This document shows, one piece after another, positions 54,038 through 62,341 of a stretch of DNA of 64,000 bases; position 1 is the first letter of the stretch, and the number at the start of each line of letters is the position of its first letter. The notes under the pieces were generated by a model. It searched no databases and had not been told where the DNA came from. It saw nothing but the letters and a program-made list of their open reading frames with translations. This DNA is from Synechococcus sp. ATX 2A4 (GTDB lineage: Bacteria > Cyanobacteriota > Cyanobacteriia > PCC-6307 > Cyanobiaceae), in the NCBI RefSeq assembly GCF_024346375.1, contig NZ_JAGQCV010000003.1, positions 62,001-126,000 on the forward strand. The letters are read 5' to 3'. The position numbers were made by a program, and so were the translations under genes.

Positions 54038-55166
54038 ACCGCAGCCGGGCGAGCCCTGGGACGTGCTGGTGATCGGGGCCGGGCCCGCCGGTGCCCTGGC
54101 CAGCCTGGATCTGGCCCGCCGCGGCCTGAAGGTGCTGCTGGTGGAGAAGCGCAGCTTTCCGCGCTGGAAAGTGTGCGGCTCCTGCTTCAACGCCCAGGCC
54201 CAGGTGGCCCTCGCCGCCGTGGGCCAGGGCCACCTGCTCGAAAGTCTGGGCGGGCGGCCCTTGCGGCGGCTGCGGCTCGGCCTGGGCGGCCGGGAAACCA
54301 CCTGCGCTCTGCCGCCGGGGCGGGCCCTCTCCCGCAGCCGCTTCGATCAGGCGCTGGTGGAGGCGGCCGTCAGCGCCGGCGCTGTGTTCCGCCCGCTCAC
54401 CACGGCGCAGCTGGATGCCGCTGCGCCCCACCCCTGCACCCGCACCCGCAGTGTCTGCCTGCGCCAGGGACAGCAGCAGGAGCTGGTGCAGGCGGCCGTG
54501 GTGCTGGTGGCGGCCGGGCTCGCCAACCGCAGCCTGGAGCAGGAGCCCTCCGCCCACACCCGCATCAGCCCCCGCTCCCGGCTGGGGGCCGGCTGCGTGC
54601 TGGCGGGTGCCCACAGCCACTGGGAGGAGGGCACCATTCACATGGCGGTGGGCCGGCAGGGATACGTGGGCCTGGTGCAGGTGGAAGACGGCAGCCTCAA
54701 CCTGGCGGCGGCCTTCGATCGCGCCCTCCTTCAGGAGTGTGGGGGTGCTGCGGCGGCAGCCGGGCAGGTGCTGGCGGAAGCGGGTTTTCCGGCCATCCCC
54801 GAGCTGGCGGAGGCCGATTGGCAAAGCACGCCGGCCCTCAGCCGCCGCACCACCCCGCTGGCGGGCCATCGCTTCCTGGTGCTCGGCGATGCGGCCGGCT
54901 ACGTGGAACCCTTCACCGGCGAAGGCATGGGCTGGGCCCTCGCCGCCGCCGCCGCCGCCACGCCACTGGTGATGGAGGGCACCCGCAGCTGGCAGCCGGC
55001 GATTGAGCGCCGTTGGCGCCAGCTGCACCGGCAACGGATCGGCCGCCGGCAGCTGCTCTGCCGCGGCCTGGCCCTGGCGCTGCGCCATCCCACCAGCAGC
55101 CGGGGCCTGTTCTGGGCAGCGTCCCATCTGCCCTCCCTGCCGCAACGGCTGCTGCGATGCCCCTGA
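54030..55166 (+). CDS. FAD-dependent oxidoreductase (geranylgeranyl-reductase/monooxygenase-like)
   Basis: 378 residues from GTG 54030. The N-terminal Rossmann motif is VLVIGAGPAGALASLDLARRGLKVLLVEKR, followed by CGSCFNAQA. The second FAD motif FLVLGDAAGYVEPFTGEGMGWALAAA is clear. This is the group of flavin oxidoreductases that includes geranylgeranyl reductases and aromatic hydroxylases. Between a methyltransferase and a type III polyketide synthase gene, it probably oxidises the polyketide ring or is a redox tailoring enzyme. Confidence 0.9.
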   Translation: MVEPQPGEPWDVLVIGAGPAGALASLDLARRGLKVLLVEKRSFPRWKVCGSCFNAQAQVALAAVGQGHLLESLGGRPLRRLRLGLGGRETTCALPPGRALSRSRFDQALVEAAVSAGAVFRPLTTAQLDAAAPHPCTRTRSVCLRQGQQQELVQAAVVLVAAGLANRSLEQEPSAHTRISPRSRLGAGCVLAGAHSHWEEGTIHMAVGRQGYVGLVQVEDGSLNLAAAFDRALLQECGGAAAAAGQVLAEAGFPAIPELAEADWQSTPALSRRTTPLAGHRFLVLGDAAGYVEPFTGEGMGWALAAAAAATPLVMEGTRSWQPAIERRWRQLHRQRIGRRQLLCRGLALALRHPTSSRGLFWAASHLPSLPQRLLRCP

Positions 55167-56254
55167 CGATCCTCGGCATTGGCACGGCCGTTCCCCGCCA
55201 CCGGATCAGCCCGGTGGAATCGGCGGCGATGGCCGCGCGCATCTCCGCCTCCACCCCGGAGCGGGCGGCCCTGCTGGCGCGCATCCAGCGGCGCTCCGGA
55301 GTGAACCTCCGCCACAGCGTGCTGCTGGAGTCGGCCGATCACGAGGCCGGCATCGATGGCCGCATGCCCTTCTATGGCGAGAACAGCCCCTCCACCGGCG
55401 CGCGGATCCGGGCTTTCGAAACCCATGCCGAACCCCTGGCACTGGAGGCGGCACACCGGGCCCTGGCGGATGCCGGCCTGGCGCCGGAGCGCATCACCCA
55501 CCTGATCACGGTGAGCTGCACGGGGTTCCAGGCGCCGGGCTTCGACCTGGCCCTGATGGCCCAGCTGCCCCTCCACCCCGACGTGGAGCGCACCCATGTG
55601 GGCTTCATGGGCTGCCACGGCGCGCTGAATGGTCTGCGGGTGGCGCGGGCCTTCGTGGAAGCCGATCCAAACGCCTGCGTGCTGCTCTGCGCCGTGGAGC
55701 TCTGCAGCCTGCACATGCACTACGGCTGGGATGCGGAGAAGGTGGTGGCCAACGCCCTCTTCGCCGACGGGGCCGGCGCGCTGGTGGCCACGGGCGCTGC
55801 TGGAGCGGCAGGGGCCGCCGCTGACACCCCAGCGCTGCAGGTGCTGGCCTCCGGCTCCACGCTGATTCCGGGCAGCAGCGATCTGATGTCGTGGACCATC
55901 GCCGATCACGGCTTCGAGATGACCCTCTCCGCCAAGGTGCCGGCAGCCGTGGCCGCCCACCTGCGCCCCTGGCTGGAGCGCTGGCTCGGCGCCCGGGGGG
56001 AAAGCCTGCCCGCGATCGGATCCTGGGCCCTGCACCCCGGCGGGCCGCGCATCCTGACGGCGGTCGCCACGGCGGTGGAGCTGGAGCCCAGCCAGATCGA
56101 GCCTTCGGCCGCTGTGCTGCGTCAGTTCGGCAACATGTCGTCGGCCACGATCCTGTTCATCCTCGAGCGGCTGCGCCAAAGCAACGCTCCGCGGCCCTGG
56201 GTGGCCCTGGCCTTCGGGCCTGGCCTCACCGTGGAAGCCAGCCTGCTGGGCTGA
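55157..56254 (+). CDS. Type III polyketide synthase
   Basis: 365 residues from ATG 55157. Chalcone-synthase-like fold with the catalytic Cys in HVGFMGCHGALNGLRVAR, His in SWALHPGGPRIL and Asn in RQFGNMSSATILFILERL. TVSCTGFQAPGFDLALMAQL is also conserved. These enzymes extend an acyl starter with malonyl-CoA and cyclise it to resorcinols or pyrones. The co-encoded methyltransferase and flavin enzyme fit the alkylresorcinol (hierridin-type) clusters reported from Cyanobium and related picocyanobacteria. That match is from memory, not from a search. Confidence 0.94.
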   Translation: MPLTILGIGTAVPRHRISPVESAAMAARISASTPERAALLARIQRRSGVNLRHSVLLESADHEAGIDGRMPFYGENSPSTGARIRAFETHAEPLALEAAHRALADAGLAPERITHLITVSCTGFQAPGFDLALMAQLPLHPDVERTHVGFMGCHGALNGLRVARAFVEADPNACVLLCAVELCSLHMHYGWDAEKVVANALFADGAGALVATGAAGAAGAAADTPALQVLASGSTLIPGSSDLMSWTIADHGFEMTLSAKVPAAVAAHLRPWLERWLGARGESLPAIGSWALHPGGPRILTAVATAVELEPSQIEPSAAVLRQFGNMSSATILFILERLRQSNAPRPWVALAFGPGLTVEASLLG

Positions 56255-56280
56255 ATCCCAGGGCCCTGCGGCTGGGGGCG

Positions 56281-56912
56281 CCGGGTTCTGGCCGCACCGG
56301 GGCAGGCAGCAACGGCCCGCCCAGCCGTGCGCGTTGGTGCGGATCAGCTCGCGCCGGTGCTCGGTGATGTCCCCACAACTGGCATGGGGGTGCCGGTGGA
56401 CATCCACTTCCAGCCCTCACTGCCGTTGCTCAGCAGCACCGCCAGGCTGCCGGGATGGGCGGGGGTGCCGCGTCGGGTCCAGCCGATGCAGCTGGGGTGA
56501 AGAAGGCCTTGGCTTCGATCCGCCACACCGCTTTGAAGCCGCGCTCGTGGCTGTTGTCATCGACGGCATCGAAATGCCACCAATGCCACTGCATGGCGGA
56601 AGAAGCGCCGGCGCGGACGGGGTAGCTGTCGTGGGTCCAGCTGCGGATCGGCCCCTGCCCACCGATCGGCTGGAAGCGGTTCTGGGGGTCGTAGGGGGTG
56701 GCGTTGAAGGCTTCCTCGGCATCGGCGCCGATCAGATGGTTGAACACCGCATCGGCGTACACCTGCTGCAGGCCGGCGGCAGCCAGCGCGGAAGCCTGCT
56801 GCGCCAGCCGTCGCCAATGGCCCCCATCGGCAGGGGTGTAGCAGTGAAGGGCCTGCATCAGCACGCCGTTGATCTCTGCGGGCACGAAGCTGGAGGAGAA
56901 CGTCATGCGCAA
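56281..56912 (-). pseudogene. Alpha-amylase (GH13) remnant
   Basis: The minus-strand frame starting near 56912 reads INGVLMQALHCYTPADGGHW and LAQQASALAAAGLQQVYADAVFNHLIGADAEE, then ATPYDPQNR, SSAMQWHWWHFDAVDD and WRIEAKAFF. This is the start of a cytoplasmic-type alpha-amylase, but about 70 residues between the first strand and VYADAVFNH are gone. Without the barrel's second half, the sequence continues with the family's C-terminal pieces in other frames: HPGSLAVLLSNGSEGWKW, then DITEHRRELIRTNAHGWAG. At least two deletions and a frameshift are needed to explain it. It is convergent with the polyketide synthase gene. Confidence 0.78.
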
Positions 56913-57377
56913 ATAGCGGCGGAACAGACGAGCGGCACGGAAGAGCGACGTTGCGGGGAAGGCGGGGCTCTGCAGGCCACCGCAACGCGATCACCAGAAA
57001 CGTCGGCCGCAGCATGAAGGACCCCAGAACCAAAGGCCACAACATGATTGGGCGCCGCACCATCGGCAGCAGGGAGTGGCGCGGCAGGGGGACAGGAAGC
57101 TCGGCTCCGGTGGTGAGGTTGTTGCTGGAGAAGAGTCCTCAGTGGTGACACCACTTTCTGGAACTGAACAATCGAGTCTTCACCTCGCGATCAACAAATG
57201 GCAACGCAACGTTGGTTGTGGTGCCATCTCCCAAGCAGACAAGAACTGATCCGAAGGTGACAAAGGCTGCGTCGAGAGGATTGCCGGTTTGAAGATCTCC
57301 AGCTGGTCCGGACGCTGCGCCCGATCGGGCCGATGGGAGGTGGAGCGCGGTTCGTTGCCTGCCCACCGAGATCAAGC
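56913..57377. other. Gap without a recognisable gene
   Basis: 465 bases upstream of the amylase remnant and past the stop of the HTH regulator. Frames run through it on both strands, including one minus-strand frame reaching 57729, but none has a recognisable motif or a balanced composition, and they overlap the regulator. It may contain the eroded 5' part of the amylase. Confidence 0.4.
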
Positions 57378-58043
57378 TCAGCGCAGCGCCCGGCCAGCGA
57401 AACGGCCAACACCGGAGCCAACCCAGGGGCCAGTGTTCTGCAGCCGCTCCGCCACCGACAGGATCGGGGCGTGGCGACGGCAGAGCAAGCGCAGGGGCCG
57501 CCGATGCGGCAGGGCGAGAACCACCGCCACCGCCGATGGGCAGGGGCCCCACGCCGGATCGCCGGCGGGCCCGTCGAAGCCCGCAGGAGCGGCCGTGTCG
57601 TCGAGCACGAGGCCATCGAGCAGCTGATGCTTCACCAGCTCCCACCAGTTGACGGGCGGGTGGTGGCTCAACTCCACCGCCTGCAGCTGGGGCAGGGCGG
57701 CCAGGGCCGTCTCCAGGCCGCGCCGGCAACCCACCCGCAGCAGCCCGGCCTGCCAGCGGTGCTTGTTGAGCGCCTGGCGCAACAGGCGCAGGTAAGGGCC
57801 ATCGCCAAAGCGCAGGCCGGGGTCCTTGCTGGAGCGCCGCGACAGGTCCAGATCCCTGGCGATGCTCTGGTAACGGCGGCTCACGGTGGGCTGGGAGAGA
57901 TGCAGCACGGCGGCGGCGCGGGTGGCTGAGCCGCAGATCTCCAGCATGTCGATCAGTTCCACATCCCGCAGCGCCTGCGGCACCACATAGCGGGCGGGTG
58001 TGGGGTTGGGGCTGTCCACAGGGGCTGGTTCGGCGGTGGACAC
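57378..58043 (-). CDS. LysR-type HTH transcriptional regulator-like protein
   Basis: 221 residues from GTG 58043. The winged-helix start is LRDVELIDMLEICGSATRAAAVLHLSQPTVSRRYQSIARDLDL, a LysR-like helix-turn-helix with the QPTVSRRYQ recognition helix. A shortened effector region follows (VGCRRGLETALAALPQLQAVE, LVKHQLLDGLVLDD, VLALPHRRPLRLLCRRHAP). It is shorter than standard LysR proteins (about 300), and the C-terminal 30 residues look eroded, so the 3' end may have shifted frame. It is divergent from the coiled-coil gene at 58225. Confidence 0.65.
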   Translation of the reverse strand: MSTAEPAPVDSPNPTPARYVVPQALRDVELIDMLEICGSATRAAAVLHLSQPTVSRRYQSIARDLDLSRRSSKDPGLRFGDGPYLRLLRQALNKHRWQAGLLRVGCRRGLETALAALPQLQAVELSHHPPVNWWELVKHQLLDGLVLDDTAAPAGFDGPAGDPAWGPCPSAVAVVLALPHRRPLRLLCRRHAPILSVAERLQNTGPWVGSGVGRFAGRALR

Positions 58044-58224
58044 CAGCGTGTGGGGAAGTGACCGATCGCGAATGGATCTTCCTGCGAAAGACCGCCGCAG
58101 GTGGTGGTGAACCTTGCTGGCAATGATCTGGCTTGGATGGGGATGGGCAAAGGCTGCAAAGCCACGCAGGCGCAGTCCACCAACCAACATCCCGCCCTAA
58201 TCTCGCGTTTTGAACCCGCCACCC

Positions 58225-58767
58225 ATGGCCACGGCAGGCCGAAGCCGCAACGCAGCAGCCATTGCTCAGCCCGCCGACATCAGCAGGACCGCCGCTTCAC
58301 GTTTCCCGCTGGTGCACAAGTTGATCCACTTTGCGGATCTGCGTAACTTCTACAAAGACATGCGGGAGGCGCTCAAATCCGCCAACCGCCGCGCCGGCGC
58401 TCAGCAGGGGCTGGTCACCAAGGCCCGCAAGAAGATCGAGGCACTGCAGCAGGAGCTGGCGGCGGTGGAGCAGGAGCGGCTGGAGTTGCTGGCCTATCGC
58501 GACCGCGCGGAGCAGGAAGCCAGCCAACTGGCCGAATTGATGCCGCGCTTCAAGAACCGCCTGCTTCAGGTGCAGCAGATCGAGCAGGCGCTCGCCAATC
58601 TGGCCGATGTGAAAGAAGCGGTGGATCAGCAGGATCGCCATGTCGGCGTGCCCACCGAGCAATCGATGCAGGATCTCAAGCGCGCCGTGGAAAACCTGCT
58701 GGAGCGGGCTGATGCTGTCGATTTCTTCGAAGACGAACCAGAGAACAACCATGACGATCAACGCTGA
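58225..58767 (+). CDS. Coiled-coil protein, first of a pair
   Basis: 180 residues from ATG 58225. After an Ala-rich start comes FPLVHKLIHFADLRNFYKD, then a long charged coiled coil (about residues 65-145, with KARKKIEALQQELAAVEQERLELLAYRDRAEQEA), and an acidic end. There is no enzyme motif. The last 17 bases overlap the next gene, so the pair is probably translated together. A fragment carrying the same KLIHFADLRN stretch occurs at 60358. Function unknown; it could be structural or a partner of the SAP-like protein. Confidence 0.68.
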   Translation: MATAGRSRNAAAIAQPADISRTAASRFPLVHKLIHFADLRNFYKDMREALKSANRRAGAQQGLVTKARKKIEALQQELAAVEQERLELLAYRDRAEQEASQLAELMPRFKNRLLQVQQIEQALANLADVKEAVDQQDRHVGVPTEQSMQDLKRAVENLLERADAVDFFEDEPENNHDDQR

Positions 58768-59260
58768 TTCAAGGCGTTCGAGCACGCCGATCAGCGATGG
58801 CCTTGCCTCCGACCTTCAGGCGCTCGGCTCACTGCTCGGCAGCCACATGCGCGGCCTCGATGAGCATCTGGGCCGGCAGCACGAACGCCTGGCGTTGCGC
58901 GAACACCAGCTGCTGGAGGAAAGCCGCGAGCTGCTGCCTCCAGCAGCCGTGAACCTGGAGGCGCTCAGCAAAGAAGAGCTGCAGGCCCTCTGCCGCCAGC
59001 ACAAGCTCAAGGGCTGGTCAAAATTACGGCGTGGGCCACTGATTGTTTTTGTGGAGAGCGCGCTCTTTCCTTCTCAGGCAGCCACCGAACCCACCGGCCC
59101 AGCGCCAGCCGCACACCCCGCCTTGAACCCCACCGACGCCTCCCGCAGCGAACGGCTGCTGTTGCTGCTGCTTGAGCATCTGGCCGTTTCACCGCAGCGC
59201 ATCGCCGAAGCCTGGGAGGGCCCTCAGCAGGCCGGTTTCGGCGGTCAAGCCGGTACCTGA
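58751..59260 (+). CDS. Coiled-coil protein with SAP-like motif, second of a pair
   Basis: 169 residues from ATG 58751. The N-terminal half is helical (LGSLLGSHMRGLDEHLGRQHERLALREHQ). Residues 72-98 read LSKEELQALCRQHKLKGWSK followed by LRRGPLI, which has the L..xEL...C....L.G.SK.RR..LI pattern of SAP-like DNA-binding motifs. The C-terminal half ends LLLLLLEHLAVSPQRIAEAWEGPQ. It overlaps the preceding gene by 17 bases. A decayed copy of its central and 3' part lies 1.4 kb downstream. The SAP assignment is by pattern only. Confidence 0.68.
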   Translation: MTINADSRRSSTPISDGLASDLQALGSLLGSHMRGLDEHLGRQHERLALREHQLLEESRELLPPAAVNLEALSKEELQALCRQHKLKGWSKLRRGPLIVFVESALFPSQAATEPTGPAPAAHPALNPTDASRSERLLLLLLEHLAVSPQRIAEAWEGPQQAGFGGQAGT

Positions 59261-59521
59261 CCGTACGGAGCAGGGATTTCGATTGGGGATTTTCGTCCAA
59301 CACCCATGGCCGGGAAAACGAACGCAACAGGCCCAGATCTTCCAACCTGACCTTAAGAGTGGCAGCGCACAAACCTTCGAGAGGCCTTCGAGAGGCCTGT
59401 GAGAACCCTGCGAAAACCCTGCGGCTACGGCGTTGCCGTGGAGGGAGCGCCAGGTTGGTGCCCCATGCTACTGAAGAAAGCATGAGACCCTGCTAAGAAC
59501 GTGCTGTATTCAGAAAGGCCG

Positions 59522-60208
59522 ATGAAAGTCTTTTCAATGCTTTCGGTCGCAACCGTTGGCCTTGGCGTTACTTTTGTGTATGCATCTAGCGCCCATGCGT
59601 TGCTGATCAACGGAGACTTCAGCTTGGGCCTAACTGGCTGGACACCCTATACAACAGCCAATGGCGTGATCGGAATGCCTGCAGTCACCAGCTTTGATGT
59701 GACGGGCCTAGGCGCAAGCCCTGCAGCAAGGCTACAGGTAGGCCAAGAAGTTTTCAGCCCTGGCCTACAAAGCGGTGGAGGCCTGTCCCAGACATTTACC
59801 GGACCAGAAGGAGATTACTCCTTCACTTATGACTTTGCTTCTCTATCCAGTGAGGGAAATAGCTCGGGCGGCCTATTTTCCTTGATTTTCAACGGCACTG
59901 TCCTGGATTCTTTTGATACTGCACTTGTTTCAGCCAACACGCCTGTTAGGGGGTCGTTGAGTGGTTTTCTGGCAGGAGTTGAAGCAGGAACCCATGAAAT
60001 CAGAATCCAGTCAACACGACCTTTTACAGTAGATCCTGATATTGCTGAGCTCTTTCCGGTTCAGTACTTTGACAATGTAGTTGCAACTGCAACCCATGTT
60101 CCCGGCCCCCTGCCGCTCCTCGGTGTTGGTGCCGCCTTCGGGTTTAGCCGCAAGCTGAGGAAGCGCATCAAGGGCAGCAAGCTTCCCGTCGAGAGCACGA
60201 TCAACTGA
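59522..60208 (+). CDS. Secreted protein with PEP-CTERM-like C-terminal sorting signal
   Basis: 228 residues from ATG 59522, with AAAGG shortly upstream. Signal peptide KVFSMLSVATVGLGVTFVYASSAHA, then LLINGDFSLGLTGWTPY, a start typical of DUF642-like/galactose-binding secreted domains. The beta-rich middle contains FTYDFASLSSEGNSSGGLFSL. The tail is VPGPLPLLGVGAAFGFSRKLRKRIKGSK: proline motif, hydrophobic helix, basic end. It closely matches the tail of the protein at 1684-2475. Visible GC is lower than in the surrounding genes. It sits between the coiled-coil pair and the pair's decayed copy. Confidence 0.82.
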   Translation: MKVFSMLSVATVGLGVTFVYASSAHALLINGDFSLGLTGWTPYTTANGVIGMPAVTSFDVTGLGASPAARLQVGQEVFSPGLQSGGGLSQTFTGPEGDYSFTYDFASLSSEGNSSGGLFSLIFNGTVLDSFDTALVSANTPVRGSLSGFLAGVEAGTHEIRIQSTRPFTVDPDIAELFPVQYFDNVVATATHVPGPLPLLGVGAAFGFSRKLRKRIKGSKLPVESTIN

Positions 60209-60357
60209 GCCGAAGATTACCCTTGCCCTAACTGTATGGGCGGGTGATTGTTTGAGCTGGCGGGGCCTATTCCATATGTGTTGTCCCTGGGATATGCGAG
60301 CAGAGTCGCTGAGACCAATCCAGAATTGGATCCACCGAAGCGGTCTAGCTGGTGCTA

Positions 60358-60720
60358 AAGCTGATCCACTTTGCGGATCTGCGCAACGTCTACGTCAGGG
60401 GTGGGAAAGGCTCAGCAAAGAAGAGTTGCAGGCCCTCTGCCGCCAGCACAAGCTCATGGGCTTGTCAAAGCTGCGGCGTGAGCCGCTGATCGCCTTTGTG
60501 GGCACCTCGATAAATTCGGATTCCAGCGGTACTCAGTCAATGAGACTCATTGTCTCGCCAAGGCCAGGTGTACGACGAATCTTCGAGAGAGGCTATTTTT
60601 CTGGGTGCCCTTGTATCGAGCGCGCTGTTGTCTTCTCAGGCAGCCAGCGAACCCGCCGGTGCGTCAGCGGCCGCACCTCCCGCCTTGAACCCCGCCGAAG
60701 CGTGGGAGGGCACGAAGCGG
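60358..60720 (+). pseudogene. Decayed chimeric copy of the coiled-coil/SAP-like gene pair
   Basis: Bases 60358-60393 match 58318-58353 of the first gene of the pair (three differences in 36). Only 17 bases later, 60411-60500 match 58964-59053 of the second gene (11 differences in 90). Further weak similarity to that gene's 3' part (CTTCTCAGGCAGCCA and CCCGCCTTGAACCCC) runs to about 60700. About 580 bases found between these points in the intact pair are missing, and no frame is preserved throughout. It is a deleted, fused second copy. Confidence 0.82.
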
Positions 60721-60872
60721 GCTTGAGGCAGGCGTGAGCGGAGTGCCAGTGGGGTAGTGGGAGGAGCAATGCAAGGGATGGAGGAGCCCAAGGGCTGGTG
60801 CGGTTCCGCTCACCAGCGCCGCCGGCGTCGTTGTGGGATGGTGCAGAGCCTGAAGGGCGACTGATCCCGTCT

Positions 60873-61325
60873 TCATGGAGTAGGAATCACCTGCCCTTGA
60901 ACATGGGACGGGATCAGATGGTCAAAGTCCTTGTCCGTCGTGAGCAGGAAGGCATCAGCAGCAACAGCAGTGGCGGCAATCCATAGGTCGTTTTTCCCCA
61001 TCCTGCGAGCCCCCTGTGGATGAGCCCGGGCATGAAGATCAAGTTTCACATAGGCATCGATCACTCTGGGATGGTTGATGTTCACAATCGTGAGCGAGTG
61101 GAAGGCTGCGTCCAGAGCATTGCGCCTGGGCTCTCCCCAGCCATTGGTTTCAGCCAGCACCCGCATCTCAGCCAGGCTCACCACACAGACCAAAGGCCGT
61201 GGCTGACAGTGGAGCAAGTCATAGGTGTCACGAATGTGATTTCCGAGTTCCTTCCCCCGCACGAGATGGAGAATCACGCTGGTGTCGAGCAGGTAGGGCC
61301 TGCCGGCACTTGCTGCCGCCGTCAT
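60873..61325 (-). CDS. PIN-domain protein (VapC-like toxin)
   Basis: 150 residues. PIN nuclease acidic residues appear in YLLDTSVILHLV, VSLAEMRVLA, KNDLWIAATAVAADAFLLTTDKDF. The four-acid set (Asp, Glu, Asp, Asp) is complete, so the RNase site should be functional. Its ATG overlaps the stop of the upstream 316-residue gene (ATGA at 61322-61325), so both are translated together. It is longer than minimal VapC (about 130). Confidence 0.88.
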   Translation of the reverse strand: MTAAASAGRPYLLDTSVILHLVRGKELGNHIRDTYDLLHCQPRPLVCVVSLAEMRVLAETNGWGEPRRNALDAAFHSLTIVNINHPRVIDAYVKLDLHARAHPQGARRMGKNDLWIAATAVAADAFLLTTDKDFDHLIPSHVQGQVIPTP

Positions 61326-62272
61326 CGAATGGCGGAGAGGGCAGCCGTGAGGTCTTCGTCAGACTCTTCCCCCGGCCAGGTGCCGAAGAAGGACGCGACG
61401 CCGGATCCAGGCTCCTGAATGGCCGGCGCAAATAGAGGTGTCGAACCCCAGGCCCTTGGGGTTTCGCTGAACAGCTCGTCTTCTGCCGCAGCCAGGTGGA
61501 TCTGACTGATGGCAATCTGTTGCACACGTCCCGAAGGGCGGTAGTGGCCGATGCCGGCCACCATCACGCGTTGATCAAACAGGGTTCGCAATTCCTCGGT
61601 GGAGACGCTGCCGGGAAGCCGGGCCAGGATCTTCTCGCCGTCATCACTGAGCAGGGTGACCGACGGCTTGGTGGAGGAGATGGTGTCGAGCTTGGCGGTG
61701 AAGCGGATGGCCTGGGGAAAGGGTATCTGCTCCACTAAGGCCTCAATGAGGGGAATGTCGGAGGCCTTGAGGGTCACGGGCGGGCCCTCGCCGTCGATGG
61801 GCCCGAGGCTGATGCCGCTGAAGGATCCAACGGGCACGCGGGCAAAGCGAAGGCAACCCTCCAGCAAACCCCGATCAGCCTTGAGGGTGGAGCCATCCCC
61901 CTGCTGAATCTGCCGGAGCACGGCCGCAAACAGCTCCAGGGCTGTGCTGCCTGGTGGAACGGGGGGCTCCTCCTGCTCCAGCAGGCTGATCTGGCCGCCC
62001 ATCGGGAAGGTGTCCGGCGCGGCCTGCTCCAGGGTGGGTGCCTCAAGCTCCAGCACCGCAGAGCCGGCACTCAAGCTTGTGATCACGTGTCTCGTGCAAG
62101 CCTCCAGCCAGCGGGGTCTGGGGCCTGGTTGATTGCTGATGCCCTCCGCCTGAAAGCGCAGCGCGAGGCGCGCTCCCTCCTTGAGAGCCGCCAGGAGCTC
62201 AGCGAGCTGGTCGTCGCTGATGCGAAGCGCGCCGGCATCGCCCCCCTCAAGAACCAGCCGATGACGCTTCAC
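61322..62272 (-). CDS. Large partner protein upstream of PIN toxin (possible antitoxin)
   Basis: 316 residues that I do not recognise by family. It starts MKRHRLVLEGGDAGALRISD and is rich in beta-type stretches (SVTLLSDDGEKILARLPGSV, QQIAISQIHL), without an obvious DNA-binding AbrB, HTH or RHH motif. It overlaps the PIN-domain gene by four bases in the position where an antitoxin is normally encoded, but it is about four times longer than usual antitoxins. A role as toxin neutraliser is inferred only from gene order. Confidence 0.7.
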   Translation of the reverse strand: MKRHRLVLEGGDAGALRISDDQLAELLAALKEGARLALRFQAEGISNQPGPRPRWLEACTRHVITSLSAGSAVLELEAPTLEQAAPDTFPMGGQISLLEQEEPPVPPGSTALELFAAVLRQIQQGDGSTLKADRGLLEGCLRFARVPVGSFSGISLGPIDGEGPPVTLKASDIPLIEALVEQIPFPQAIRFTAKLDTISSTKPSVTLLSDDGEKILARLPGSVSTEELRTLFDQRVMVAGIGHYRPSGRVQQIAISQIHLAAAEDELFSETPRAWGSTPLFAPAIQEPGSGVASFFGTWPGEESDEDLTAALSAIR

Positions 62273-62341
62273 GGTGAAGGCCAGATGCTCCGAGTTTGCT
62301 CACCACCGTAGGCCGGGGAAAAAGCCAAAGCATCGGTGAAC

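Noticed and set aside
54899-56407. A 502-codon minus-strand frame over the FAD/type III PKS genes
   Set aside because: It is antisense to well-supported enzymes. Its first 40 residues are meaningful only as the amylase remnant's C-terminus; the rest is a high-GC shadow frame.
57139-57729. A 196-codon minus-strand frame overlapping the HTH regulator
   Set aside because: It overlaps the regulator in another frame, is Arg/Pro/Ala-rich and has no motif.
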